Shown here: positions 1-10,905 of the stretch, piece by piece
How positions within the stretch are numbered: position 1 is the first letter of the stretch
Layout: every line of letters starts with the position of its first letter
From: Ascarosepion bandense
Lineage: Eukaryota; Mollusca; Cephalopoda; Sepiida; Sepiidae
Assembly: GCA_037127315.1 (NCBI GenBank)
Contig: JBBBDQ010000917.1
Coordinates: 186,001 to 250,000 of the forward strand
DNA length: 64,000 bases
Direction of reading: 5' to 3'
Notes under the pieces: model-generated
What the model was told of the DNA's origin: nothing
What the model saw: the letters and a program-made list of their open reading frames with translations, nothing else
Databases searched by the model: none
Made by a program: the position numbers and the translations under genes

Positions 1-868
1 TGGGAACAGTATTCATTGCATTGCATAATACAAACAAAGCTGTCGTGTTCATGGGAAAGGTCTTCATTGAATTGCATAATACAAACAAAGCTGTCGTGTT
101 CATGGGAACGATCTTCATTGCATTGCATAATACAAACAAACCTGTCGTGTTCATGGGAAAGGTCTTCATTGAATTGCATAATACAAACAAACCTGTCGTG
201 TTCATGGGAACGATCTTCATTGCATAATACAAACAAACCTGTCGTGTTCATGGGAACGATCTTCATTGCATTGCATAATACAAACAAACCTGTCGTGTTC
301 ATGGGAACGATCTTCATTGCATTGCATAATACAAACAAACCTGTCGTGTTCATGGGAACGGTCTTCATTGCATTGCATGATACGAAAAATGCTGTCGCGT
401 TCATGGGAACAGTCTTCATTGCATTGCATAATACAAACAAAGCTGTCGTGTTCATGGGAAAGGTCTTCATTGAATTGCATAATACAAACAAAGCTGTCGC
501 ATTCATGGGAACGATCTTCATTGCATTGCATAATACAAACAAACCTGTCGTGTTCATGGGAACGGTCTTCATTGCAATGCATAATACAAACAAACTGTCA
601 CGTTCATGGGAATGGTCTTCATTGCATTGCATAATACAAACAAAGCTGTCGCGTTCATGGGAACGGTCTTCATTGTATTGCATAATACAAACAAAGCTGT
701 CGCATTCATGGGAACGATCTTCATTGCATTGCATAATACAAACAAACCTGTCGTGTTCATGGGAACGGTCTTCATTGCATTGCATGATACGAAAAATGCT
801 GTCGCGTTCATGGGAACAGTCTTCATTGCATTGCATAATACAAACAAAGCTGTCGCATTCATGGGAAC
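1..868. repeat. 51-bp tandem array 1 (divergent variant, cut by window start)
   Basis: About 17 head-to-tail units of 51 bp. Each starts with gggaac(a/g)gtcttcattg, runs through ataatacaaacaaa and ends in tgtcgtgttcat. The monomer is clearly related to that of arrays 2 and 3 (shared gggaac, gtcttc, atacaaac and ctgtc blocks) but differs consistently in the centre (an attgcattgc insertion-like motif) and at the end (gtgttcat in place of gcacacat). One unit near 207-250 has lost 5 bp. Because 51 is divisible by 3, several frames stay open, but the sequence changes show no sign of protein constraint. The left end lies outside the window, so the full length is unknown. Confidence 0.95.
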
Positions 869-1388
869 ACAAACTGTTGTTTTCAAGATGAAACATTGTC
901 ACACTCTACATGAGCTTGCAGAATTATTTTTTCGCCTCGCACCCTATAATATTTCTGTTGATGTATTTTCTAAAACAAAAAGATGAACTTAACAATATTT
1001 TTATCTGTCTTTGTTTTGTTTGTTATCTTCCGTCATTTAATGTGTTTGTGGATCAGTATACCTCACCCGCAACAAGACCATCTACTCTCCACATTTGTCA
1101 TGAATGAAAAATATTAATTCTTTTATCCTTTTAGAATTGGCTCCTGTTCATAATATGAAAACCATGTCAAATCGATTGAATACAAATAGCTATTGATATT
1201 TTGTTTTATTTACATGTCAACATTATGCCATTGTTAATTTGCATGTTGCTGATTTCTTTTTTTATCCATTTATAATAACACATGCGTATTAATCGCATTT
1301 CCCAACTTGACATTTTTTTAAATTAAAAAAGTAAATCTTAAAGAACATTTTCTAAAAGACACTACACTATGAATATTTTGAAATTATA

Positions 1389-1533
1389 ATAGAATCAATA
1401 CTTTTTCAATTTGATAAATGTTGTGGTTTGACGAAGGTCTAACAAATGTTAACCTACAAAAATAGAATCAATACTTTTTCATTCTGACAAATGTGGTTTG
1501 ACGAAGGTCTAATGAATGCTCAATTATTAAATT
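1389..1533. repeat. Local 73-bp tandem duplication (copy 1 only)
   Basis: The block beginning atagaatcaatacttttt at 1389 is repeated at 1462, and both continue into ggtttgacgaaggtctaa. Copies 2 and 3 have a single version (about 37900-37965 and 61080-61140), so this is a duplication private to copy 1 or a loss in the others. Confidence 0.8.
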
Positions 1534-2082
1534 TGTCAATAAATTTATTTTTTTTATATGAGCTCAGCTAAAGTCAAGTTGTGTCAATCAATGACTTGTT
1601 TGTATGCATTGCTGTGATTCAGTGTATTTTACATGTATAACACATCGACACTTTACTCCAGTCATGTGGATAACCAAGATCAGCTCACTTTATAACGGCA
1701 GTTAACAGGTTCAGCGAATGTTATGCTGCCTGAAGTTCATTTTTTTATTATGACACTGGTCATCCTAGTGGAGAGAGAGCTTACCTGATTTGAAAATGAG
1801 CATTTCAGATTTTGATTTTATCTGGAATCAATAACCCATTTCTGGAGTCATCGAAATGGCTGCTCACTTTGTTTTTTATGAGCAGATAGGCTCACCTCTT
1901 GCTGGGTTTGCACCTCTTTCCTCGTCTTTTAAATAAGAGTAAATGTATATTTCTTATTTCTGCTTTTAAATTCCTCTATTTTATACTTTTATGGGAACTA
2001 ACTGCACAACTGTCTCTTAAAAACACTTTCAAATCTTCCAAAGTAACACTTTTACATCAAGAAACCCTCTAAAAAATATAAA

Positions 2083-2310
2083 CTTTCTCAAATTGAAAAA
2101 TACAATTTTCAATTTTACGTACTTTTTGTTACGTTACCTGTTCATTATACATGGAATATGTTGTATTTTAGTCAATTTTAATATCCAGGTAACGCTTTGA
2201 AACTGCAGTGGACTTGTATGAACGGTACTCCCTGTAATTTTTTGCTTTTAATGTTTTCTGACTTTTTTTCAGTGTATTCTTATTGATTAGACCCTAAATT
2301 TTCAGATTTT
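2083..2310. repeat. Dispersed repeat pair upstream of the Tc1 relic
   Basis: The first half (2083-2200, containing gaaaaatacaattttcaa and ttcattatacatggaat) also occurs at 6046-6160, 38500-38610 and 43186-43300. The second half (2203-2310, containing ggacttgtatgaacgg and ccctgtaa) resembles the terminal arms of the foldback element at 47014-47432. It is therefore probably a fragment of a DNA transposon family with those ends. No protein is encoded. Confidence 0.6.
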
Positions 2311-2539
2311 AAAGTTTAAAGAACATTTTATCAAGGATATAAAAGTAAATTATGATTCCAAAATATAAAGTTCAATAAACTTATTTTGATTGTTATAAGA
2401 TTAATCATATAACATTCTCAAAAAATAGATGATCAAAAGCATCAGAATTAAATTAGCCCATAAAATTTCTATTTTGTGTTATTGAAAATTTTTTAGGGTA
2501 AGAATATAAAATTTGGTAATTTTACTAAATTACACCGGC

Positions 2540-3475
2540 TTTTTACTGGCTCGTGCATTGTAAACATGGTAAAAAAAATCTGTGACATCATGGGAACTTA
2601 GAAAACTGATAGCCAAGTTACATCATTAAAATAAACTCTGGATTGGGGATATTTCAGAGTGTGGGAAAATCTAAGTGTTCATAGTATTTTAAGAAATCTT
2701 GAAGAAACTGTCACGTGAAGCGAAGAAACCATCTGGCAGGACGAGGAAAACTACTGCAGGGGAAGAAAGATGGATTGGTAAAGAATAAAAAAGAGCTAAT
2801 GCTAACCTTGGCATTAAAAAAATCAAAGCACAATATTTTCTGAAGATTTAATAAAATAATTCTGAACAGTCAAGTAGCCTCTACGAAGCCTCTAAAAGAG
2901 AATCAAATGAGCCGATTGAAATTTGCCACTGAACACCTCATATGGACAGGAGAACAGTGAGATTGTGTTCATTTCAGTGATGAGTCAGTTTAACCTGTTC
3001 AGTTGTGATGGTAGGTTTGTTGGACGCAGTCCTAAGCAACAGCATATTGCCTCAGTGCGCTAAAAGTAGCATTAAATTTGGAGGAGGTAGTCTGATGTGT
3101 TTGGCATGATTTCAGCTGCTGTTACCGGACCTCTTGTTGGGCTACACGGTAAAATTAACACATCTGTATAGAAAGAGATATTCAAACATTTGTACCTAAT
3201 TTGAGAACTGCAATTAATCAACCATCTGTATTTATGCAACATAACGCACCATATCACACAGCGAAGTCTGTTAAGACATTTATTTCTGAGGAGGATGCTA
3301 CTGTTATGGAGAGGCCTGCTCAAAGCCCAGACATGAATCCTATTGAGAATGCTTGGAAGTTACGAAATGAGAGAGCTAAGGAAAAGAATCCAACAAACGT
3401 CAAAGAACTATAGACTAATTTGAAAGGAGAATGGAAGAAAATAGCCATTTATGAATATCTTTTTCTATGAGTTAA
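2540..3475 (+). pseudogene. Tc1-like transposase relic, copy 1
   Basis: Fragments of a Tc1/mariner-superfamily transposase can be read in shifting frames. Around 2730-2780 the DNA-binding linker reads GRTRKTTAGEERW. From 2907 comes MSRLKFATEHLIWTG followed by a stop, then FSDES near the first catalytic aspartate. At 3201-3412 there is an open C-terminal piece with HNAPYHTAKSV and PAQSPDMNPIENAW. The family (DD34E) cuts and pastes DNA using two Asp and one Glu. The Glu in NPIEN is present, but the second Asp (normally QDNAP or similar) is His here, and several stops and frameshifts occur upstream. The element is dead. Copies 2 and 3 of the duplication carry the same relic. Confidence 0.85.
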
Positions 3476-3700
3476 TGAAATTTGATTAAAATTGAACCAT
3501 TCCTTTTATAACCCAATTATTTCCAATTTCAATTTTCGATATTTATCATGTGTACCTCAACACACAACCTAGCTAAGAACACTCACAGACACATATAGTG
3601 CAACTGTAAATTTTCAAGAAAATCGGTTCAGGTGTTTCGGAGTCTATAGGTAACGGACACACACACACACACACACACACAGTTCCATTTATAAATAAGT
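3476..3700 (+). repeat. RTE-like retroelement 3' tail with (AC)n tract
   Basis: The segment tcaagaaaatcggttcagg, then gtttcggagtctatagg, followed by an (AC)n run at about 3656-3681, resembles the 3' ends of RTE-type LINEs in invertebrates, where an aaaatcgg..cag..gtttcggag block precedes a short microsatellite. The counterparts at 39990-40065 and 62550-62625 have shorter AC runs. The assignment rests on general resemblance only. Confidence 0.5.
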
Positions 3701-3722
3701 TTAGATATTGCAATGTGTAAAT

Positions 3723-3856
3723 GTAGCCAGTCTAATGTAGAAAGCAATGGCAACCGACTGCAGGATAATCTTCTGTTCAGTCAGTCATGTCTTTTTCGAG
3801 ACATGATCGCCCAATTGTGTATCACGTATGGCACTTATCGGACTGACAGGTTGGGT
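3723..3856 (+). mobile_element. SINE 3' part, forward
   Basis: Contains the tail modules of the tRNA-derived SINE seen elsewhere in the window: gcaatggcaaccgactgc, cagtcagtcatgtctttt, then the short palindromic tcgagacatgatcgccca and cgtatggcactta. The tRNA-like head with the A and B boxes is missing, so this is a 5'-truncated copy. It is absent from copies 2 and 3. Confidence 0.85.
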
Positions 3857-4661
3857 AATGAGAAAATGTTTCTATCGTTTTCTACGGAGAGTGAAAAGGG
3901 ATTAATTAGTTAGAAAGGCAGTGAAATTTTGCTTGGATGAAGCTCACGATGCGGAGAACACTACATAGTCAGGGGACCCTATTTTACAGAGGCTAAGCAT
4001 AAATACTGACTGGACGTGTATTCGTTCCCAGACTGTTGTGCATCCTGGGAATGGGATCCGCACAAATAAATGAACAATGACCAGTAACTGAGATAGAAAA
4101 TAAGTATTTAACGTAAGGATAAAGACTGGAATGAAGATTAGTAGTCCAGGAATGCGGGTTAGTAAAAAGTACAAGTCTCTGTAAGTGAAGCCGTAGTATA
4201 TTGAGTATGTCCGCGTCGGAAGCTGACGGGTACTGTGTAATCTTCTCGATGAGTGGAGCGCAGAGCTACTGTGTACTGACTGCTAATATATTCTCTAGTT
4301 AACTGTCTGTGAAAAACGGTCTTTTCTCATCTCGCTTCTATGGCAGTAGTATAAGTATACTCTGGACGAGTCCATCTTTATGAAAAAGGGGAACCCCACA
4401 ACACAGACAAATGTGTTCATAGAAATAAAATATTGCGAAAGCCAAAGAAAACAAAATTACTAAAACCCTTGATAAAGTATTTGCTGTTTTCTCACAGGTA
4501 GCGTGCCCAGAACAGCGTGTGTGTAGTTTCAGATGGTAATGCATCTTTAAGGAAGTACTAAAAGCAAGTTTGAAATGCCACTTCGCCGAAGTCTAAACAA
4601 CTTTGTTTTTCATAGCGTTAAGCATATTGTGCCAAAAACATTGTGTTCGTGGGGAATTTTG
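3857..4661. other. Sequence unique to copy 1, no gene seen
   Basis: This block matches nothing else in the window. Where it sits, copy 2 has a different 1.3-kb segment (40086-41383). It is slightly less AT-rich than its surroundings. Short open frames on both strands have no recognisable motif. It may be inserted DNA carried with the SINE fragment, or an ancestral segment replaced in copy 2. Confidence 0.6.
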
Positions 4662-4763
4662 ATGCAATACTTTATTCAAAAGAAATCTGCAGCTGAAGCA
4701 CACAGAATGCTTGTTGAAACTTACGACAACTATGCACTATCGGAAACAACACGCAGAGATTAG
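4662..4763 (+). pseudogene. Mariner transposase N-terminal fragment, copy 1
   Basis: The open piece reads FIQKKSAAEAHRMLVETY and then ALSETTRRD before a stop. This is the first helix-turn-helix of mariner transposases (SETMAR-like K(T/S)AAE(S/A)HRMLVE.Y...ALSE.TCR.W). Only about 34 residues of a protein of about 345 remain. The stop falls where the family has the W after the RD motif. The same relic in copy 2 is at 41384-41486. Confidence 0.85.
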
Positions 4764-5225
4764 TTTATACTTTTATTTCAGCTTTTGGACTCAAATCGAG
4801 GGAGGACTAGATAGCCCCAGCCCAGATATGGCAGCAAGACACTCTATTTTACTCGTAATCTGGTTCATGTAAAGAGCGTATAATAAAAGGAGCCATACTT
4901 ACTGGAATGGATACAATAAACTGATGATTTTTCCAACATATTTTGGAATAGATCATATATATCGGTTTTACTTGAGGTCTCCGTTAAGCTTGAATTCGAA
5001 CAGACTTTCGAGGCAAGGAGCCTCTTAGTGAGAAGACCTATCCATCATAATAGATGAAAGACCTTCATTCCCCACAATTGATCCACCTGGACTAAGTCAG
5101 AAAAGGAATAGACTGCTAGGTTCTGGTCATTACAGTACACCTATAAATAATTTTACAATTATAGTGACGAACACTGGTGACCCCTTCACAAGATTTTCAC
5201 AACCAAACTGACAACAAGGTCCTAC
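4764..5225. other. Intergenic, shared with copy 2, no gene seen
   Basis: Aligns with 41487-41825. Copy 1 has about 130 extra bases at 5010-5145 that copy 2 lacks. No transposase reading continues beyond the mariner stop. Confidence 0.7.
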
Positions 5226-5625
5226 CTATTTACAATTAGATCAACTAAATGCAGAAGGCAATTCTACTTTACCAGCTTTTTTTCTCGCACTTTCCGCCAG
5301 TGGAACTACCTGCTGTACAATTGCTTTCCTGATGGTTACATCCTCCAGGAAATTAAATGCAATGTCAATTACATATCTTATCCACTTGACTCCAGTACTT
5401 TCTACATCACCCTGTATATCTTGTTCTTTTACTTTCTCTCTACCTTCGCAACTGTCTGCAGACCTGCGTTCTCATCCTTCTTTTACCCTTTCTGAAAATT
5501 TCAATGCAATGTCAATTCCCATCTCTTATCCACTTGACTCCAGTTCTTTCTACATCACCCCGTATATCTTGTTCTTTTACTTTCTCTCAACACCAAATAA
5601 CCAAGGTCAGTTTTCAGAATTTATG
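5226..5625 (+). repeat. LINE 3' end with 146-bp minisatellite (2 units)
   Basis: The start resembles the extreme C-terminus of a CR1/Jockey-like LINE polyprotein. It has a degenerate LWNSLP-type box (about 5285-5310) and an FKCNVN-like box read as aaatgcaatgtcaatt at 5356. From there a unit containing tgcaatgtcaatt, ttatccacttgactccag and ctctaccttcgcaactgt repeats at 5359 and 5505 (146 bp). The same unit has expanded to about five copies in copy 2. Confidence 0.75.
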
Positions 5626-5629
5626 TTAT

Positions 5630-5857
5630 ATCAGTCAGTTAAGCGCCGTATGTGATACACGCTTTGGACGATCATGTCTCGAAAGAGAAGATCATCCCGC
5701 AGTAGGCTGCCATTGCTTTCTACGGTAGACTGGTTGCCGACCAAGGCTATAGAAACGAATCTGTCCTGCTATTTAACCCAGAACTGGAAGGAAGAGACGG
5801 ATTAATTCCTTTCCCAAGGGTATTTGCTAGCCGATATCCAATGCACCACAACGCACA
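5630..5857 (-). mobile_element. SINE, reverse, internally deleted
   Basis: Full set of SINE modules read on the minus strand: tail (cagttaagcgccgtatgtg), body (gccattgctttctacgg, gactggttgccgaccaagg) and head (atccaatgcaccacaacg). Compared with the copy 2 counterpart (42705-42988), about 54 bases around the B box have been lost between tatttgc and tagccgat. This copy therefore has no complete Pol III promoter. Confidence 0.88.
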
Positions 5858-6599
5858 TAAAGGACATAAGGACAGATAAACAGACACACACACACAAACA
5901 ACTTGCCTTTTATAGATATATATTATCGTTTTCTGCACTACTGTAAGAACTGCAACCTTGAAACTTCTGAATATCGTTTCTTATGAACATTATTAATTCG
6001 CACGTGTTGCAAAAGAAGTCAAGGTCTCAAAAATATATATATTTTTGCTAATTGGAAAATACAATTTTCAATTTAACGAATATTGTTGCATTTCCTGTTC
6101 ATTATACTTGGAATAATGTTTTGGTCAACTTGGTTAATATCCATGTAACCCTTAGAAAACTCTCATATCCAAAAGTGCTTTGCAGCTTTGGTAAATTCTT
6201 AAATTTCTTCTACCAATGTAACCTTGGTGAATTTTTACGTGAGTTCTCCAAAACCCTTGTTCACAAAATATTGTATTGGTTGAAAAATTTTCCCATTAGT
6301 TTGGCAATAACTTAATTCGTAGACCAGCGTATTCATGAACGTTTACTTAAGTTTGGCCAAATTCTTCGTCGCCAAAATAATGTGGGTATCCGAACCATGT
6401 AGCTCAGAAAAAAAGTTTTGTCTACTTTTCCCCAGACAAGACTCAACCCTTCGGCGGAGCCTCATCTGGGTTCCTCTCAAGTAAAAGACAATTGTTTAAA
6501 TAACATCTGAGAAATTGAGCAAGGAATTGTAACATATACTTGGACCAAACATCTGGCGTTGGTTCCAATGTATGAAATGATTACAAAAACTTTCACCTC
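5858..6599. other. Intergenic, shared with copy 2, no gene seen
   Basis: Aligns with 42989-43700. It includes a short CA run (5883-5894) and, at 6046-6160, a copy of the dispersed repeat also found at 2083-2200. The one longer forward frame here (about 6052-6315) is interrupted differently in copy 2 and has no recognisable domain. Confidence 0.65.
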
Positions 6600-7500
6600 T
6601 CGAAATTCATAGACAAATCTTCAATCTGTGATAGACTGGGGTAAGAAATGGCTCGTAAATTTTAATACTTCTAAAACAAAGATTCTCTCCTTTAACCAAC
6701 ATAGAGAACCTTTCCTACCTTCCATCAGTATTGATCACTCTCATCTCTCTGAAAGCAATAGCGCTGCACCTCCTCGCCTTCACTCTCTCATCTGACCTCA
6801 AGTGGAATGACTACTCGAATTAATAACTACATCTACTGCTAAGAATGTTTGGGTTGCTCTACCGAGCCAGGAAGTTTTTCTTGTCAGAATCCATTTTGCA
6901 TATTTATAAATCTACCATTCAACCGGGCATTAAATACTGTTGTCCTATTTGGTCGGGTGATTCTGCTATTCATCTTGGGGTTCTCGAAAAAATCCCAAAG
7001 ACGATCGGTAATGTAATAGATTCTGATTTGGCAGCTTGACTTCAGTCACTTTCTCACTGATGCGTCTTTTTTTTTTTTTTTTTTTTTTTAAATATATCCT
7101 CTGATGAGCTTCATTTTCTCGTGGCCCGCCCTCATGAATTTGCAACTAGACTGACAACTACATATCCACCCTTTTACTATGAAAATAGGCAAATTTATCT
7201 TCCACTTCTACATTACCGGTTTCTTTTTGGGCAATTCCCTCCCGCGGAACTCCCTTTCCGCATCCTTGCTTTCATGATAGCTACAATCTCCAAAGGTTTC
7301 AGTGCAACGTCAATTGCCATCTTTTATCTCCTTGAATCTCGTTTCTCTCTTACCCTTTCTTCGACCTGTACCGTTTTTTCTTTCTTTTCTCCCTTTCCCT
7401 CTTTTCTCACTGTAAACCCCTGCACACCAGTGGCAGTACATTCTTACTTGGGGTGTAACGATTATAAAAAACGTCATAGAAATGCATTAAGATAGACCAT
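6600..7500 (+). pseudogene. CR1/Jockey-like LINE reverse transcriptase C-terminal relic, copy 1
   Basis: Successive fragments match the end of a non-LTR reverse transcriptase. VIDWGKKWLVNFNTSKTK (about 6619) is the block after the palm, and LKWNDY lies near 6800. MFGLLYRARKFF, then LYKSTIQPGIKYC and LEKIPKTIGNVID (6845-7039), form the thumb region. After a poly-T interruption (7071-7089) come HEFATRL (about 7133), ELPF and LTVNPCTPVAV (about 7418). Many frameshifts show it is dead. The polyprotein of such elements normally carries an endonuclease and the RT core upstream, and both are missing here, consistent with 5' truncation. Copy 2 has the same relic but stops at 44358. Confidence 0.85.
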
Positions 7501-7671
7501 TGCTTTGTTTCGTCTGCTATATATTTGTTCCTTGTCTTAAAGTCAGAACGCTGCAATCGCTTATCTGTATCGCTTTTTCGTGTTGACACCAGGTTGTGAA
7601 ATTTTTCATCTCCTTGCAATTGCTTAGCCTACTTTTATCTTGCATATAATGTTTGCTTACTACTACTACTA
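7501..7671. other. Spacer between LINE relic and Tigger element
   Basis: Short AT-rich stretch ending in a (TAC)n-like run (ttactactactactac) just before the first Tigger-type terminal motif. No gene is seen. It is missing from copy 2. Confidence 0.5.
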
Positions 7672-8025
7672 CATAACCCAGATATTAGAGAAACCCGGAT
7701 ATAAGAGATTGTCTCTGGTCCCAAATTAGAGCCTGTGTTAATGTATATAAATTAGACCCGATATAAAGTTTGCTGAGTACTATTTTTGTCCTAATCTTTT
7801 TCTGTCTTATTCTTTACGGTAAACTTTATTAATTCTGTTTGTTGGGTATTTCTGCCGATTATATTTAAACCTTAAACACTGTGTATCTCACAGGCCAGAT
7901 TTTGAAGAAAAAAACAATGAATAAAACCCCAGTCGTAAATAACATCTGACAAAATGAGCAGAGAAACCCTATCAAAAAAATATAATAGTAAAGTATTTTT
8001 TCAGTAATTGTTGAATCAATAGTAA

Positions 8026-8334
8026 TATCAGTCAGTTGAGTGCCATACGTGCTACACGCTTTGGGCGATCATGTCTCGAAAGAGACATGCCTGACTGGGC
8101 AGATTATTATCCCACAGTAGGTTGCCATTGCTTTCTGCGGTAGACTGGTTGCCTGCCAAGGTTATAGAACCCAATCTGTTTTATTTTTTAAGCTGTAACT
8201 GGAGGGAAGATTACGCATTAATACGTTTGCCAAGCGCATTTGTGCGTAAGTGAATGCAAGGAATTCAACTAGAATTCGAAATCGGCTCCCCCGATTTGTC
8301 GTTCCGAGTCAATATCCACTGCACCACAACGCAC
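8026..8334 (-). mobile_element. SINE, reverse, near full length
   Basis: The minus strand runs from a tRNA-like head (gcaccacaacgcac at 8320-8334, B-box region near 8270-8282) through the body to the tail with the tctcgaaagagacatg palindrome at 8072-8087. It sits inside the Tigger element, so it inserted after that element. It is absent from copy 2, where the host region is deleted. Confidence 0.9.
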
Positions 8335-9846
8335 ACCTGTCCAATAGTAATAAACGCTTGGCATAATGTTACAGTCTGCTTAGTGAACTTCACTAAACCT
8401 GGTCGTTCAAACAATCACAGTTCGTTTTTATACGCTAAATACTATGCCATTTTTTGTTTTATATGCAAAATTACGAAATTTTCTAGTTACTATTATTTTA
8501 AAAATGACATTAAGTAATTTACTTACTGTTCTGTAAATTTAATGAATAGTTTACTGATGCAGTAAGCTCTGCGATAAGCCTAGAGAGATTACGAAGGATG
8601 CAATCTTGTTACTTTTACTAACAGATCTCAATATGTAGAGGCGTATTTGAACTGATAGGTTCCAAGACAAACCTGGATTTAGATTAGTGTTGTGTCTACA
8701 AATTGCAAACATTTTTTTTTTAAAGTCAGTTTATCTGACATTCCATCTGTGCATTCAAAGCTCACTTAGTGAAAGATTTTGAAAAGTGAGAAGATAATTT
8801 TCTTCATCAGCTTAAATATTAAATCTGGTCAGTAATACATCTGAGTATTGGCAATGGCTTATCTCTTCGTTCAGAACCCGTTTTTATATATTTTTTTCAT
8901 TTTTATCATAATCTCATAATTCATAAATTTTATCACTAGAAATTAGTGAACTATTCGTGAGACAAAATTAGGCAATTTACAAACTGCCATGAGTTCAGAT
9001 CATTATCACACAACAATTTAGACTGATATCAGCTTCAAAATTTCTCATGATTTTAATTTATTTTTCAACGTATATATAACCGCTCATTCAGTAATGAATT
9101 AGAGCACTATAACTACTGGCGCATGATACATCATACGTTAAAATTCTTCCTCCTTCTACCGGGTCATATGTAAGGACCCCAGTTTTCCGCGATGAATCGC
9201 GGAATTGTTGGTTTGAAACGGAATCCCGTTTTTTTTTTATGTCATCATTTTCCATTTAAATTAACCATTTCCTTTTTTTTTTATATAAATTTTTATAAAT
9301 ACTTAAAAAGTGTCTTTTGTGTTTTTGTAAATATTCTTATAAATAAATAAAACATTACCTTTTTTATGTTATTTCTTTTAATTTTAATCCTTATAAATAT
9401 TTCTAATTATTTTTCCTTTTCAGACCTAAAAGAATAATTTTCAAGTTCAGTTTCTGCACTCATACAAAAAAATCCTAGATTATTAAAAAAAAAAAAACGC
9501 TAAGAAACTGTAGCAAAGGAGATCAAAGTCAGTTAGAAGCCCTCCCACCAATACACTGTGTCTGTCTCACTGAAGTGAAGTGGGATGTATAGACAATAGT
9601 TTTAAAAAGAATGAAAGAAGGAAAAAAAGCAAGATCAGCAGAGAGATACATTTTTAACAATCTGTTTGTTTGGTTTCATTTTATAACTTGTTATTTTTAT
9701 GAAATGCTACGTTTCTCTTATACAATTTCCTCCAGCCAGTTCGTTAGTCGGCGTGTCGTACAGTGAACATATTGATGCTGTGAGTGTGCGAATCTCGTGT
9801 TTTTTCTTCACTTTGCGAACATTTATTAACTTTTATTGTGTGAATC
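8335..9846. other. Tigger 5' non-coding interior, no gene seen
   Basis: Very AT-rich. Two small hairpins lie close together: a 20-base palindrome-like element at 9185-9204 with 9-bp arms (ttccgcgat) and a second with 6-bp arms (aaacgg) at about 9216-9231, followed by a T run. The 9720-9846 stretch directly before the transposase ATG is less AT-rich and may be the old transposase leader. Confidence 0.5.
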
Positions 9847-10615
9847 ATGGGTCCTAAATCTAAAGATAAGGATGGGGATAAGAAAAATCCAAAGAAAATG
9901 ATCTCAATGGAAATTAAACATGAGATAATATCGAAGCATGAAAGAGGTGCGAGAATCGTTGACTTGGCCACTGAATATGGTCGAAATGCTTCGACCATAT
10001 CAACCATTCTCAAACAAAGAATAAAGAAGTTGCAGCCTTCTAAAGGCGTAACTATTATTTCGAAATTGCATTCAGAGTTGCACAACGAGATGGAATGCTT
10101 ACTTTTGGTCTGGATAAGGGAAAAGGAACTGGCCGGTGAGTCCGTTACAGAAAATATAACTTGTGAAAAGGCTGTCGCCATCTTTAATAACCTTAAACGG
10201 GATGCAGGTGAGGAGGGAAGAGAGTCATCGCAAGGCAGTGGAGATGAGTTTAAAGCCAGTCGTGGCTGATTTGATAATTTTAAAAGGCGTTCTGGCATTC
10301 ACTCAGTCGTTAGGCATGGCGAATCTGTAAGCGCAGATGTAAAGGCTGTTGAAAATTTTATCCTGAAATTCAATTCTATTATTTCCCAGGAAGGTTACAT
10401 ACCTCAACAGGTATTTAATTGCGATGAAACGGGGCTTTCTTGGGGGGAAAAAAATGCCAAGGAGGACCTATATCACCGGTGAAGAATCGAAGCTTCCCGG
10501 ACATAAGCCTATGAAGGATAGGCTAACGCTCGGTCTTTGCGCTAACGCTACGGGCGATTGTAAAGTGAAGCCTCCTCTAAAAGTTTTAGATGAGGCAATG
10601 TTTACCGCTTTTTAA
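9847..10615 (+). pseudogene. Tigger-family (pogo superfamily) transposase, truncated and broken
   Basis: The ATG at 9847 opens a 140-residue piece. It has a basic N-terminus, then an HTH (KHEIISKHERGARIVDLA, then YGRNASTISTILK) like the CENP-B N-terminal domain of Tigger transposases. A TGA replaces the expected Trp at 10267, followed in frame by FKRRSGIHS of the second HTH. The catalytic block FNCDETG carries the first Asp of the DDE triad at about 10420. A one-base shift in the following G run moves the frame to KMPRRTYI, GHKPMKDRLTL and ANATGDCKVKP, which ends at 10615. The second and third catalytic acids are missing. Family members are usually around 500 residues, so about half remains. 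It is non-functional. Confidence 0.9.
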
Positions 10616-10784
10616 AGACAATCTATCTGTACAAAAAATAATATCTGCAAAATATATTTAATTTTTTTTTTTAATTAATAAAAACCATTTTATTGAAGAG
10701 TTTAAGAAATTACTTAGCACAATATCAACATTTTAGGGGTCATGGAGCATTAGGATGATTGTCACTTTTTTTTGTTTTTTTTTA

Positions 10785-10905
10785 ATCGTATCACCCAGAG
10801 CAAGGCGGTAACGCCACTGATGTGCAGGGGGCTACGTAATAGAGAAAAGATTGGAAAAGAGAAAGCGGGAAACCACATCCTAAACAGGGAACAAGGGATG
10901 AGCCT
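10785..10905 (-). mobile_element. LINE 3' tail, reverse
   Basis: Read on the minus strand this gives a CR1/Jockey-like polyprotein end with a ...APCTSVALPP-type box (forward text ccactgatgtgcagggggct). The same box is seen at 7418 (forward), 16090 (reverse), 48525 (reverse) and 52935 (reverse). It is only a short 5'-truncated insertion. It lies in the right half of the Tigger element. Confidence 0.7.

Larger units (their letters stand above)
869..2540. other. Right flank of array 1, no gene seen
   Basis: AT-rich sequence with no supportable coding region. It begins with the array exit common to all three copies (agcttgcagaattatt at about 913) and aligns with 37400-38940 and, with a gap, 60560-61490. 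Short open frames here are broken differently in the other copies, so they are not read as genes. A T-rich tract lies at about 1548-1557. Confidence 0.8.

Noticed and set aside
9744..10298. 184-codon reverse-strand frame
   Set aside because: It is the antisense shadow of the Tigger transposase relic, which has clear family motifs on the forward strand.
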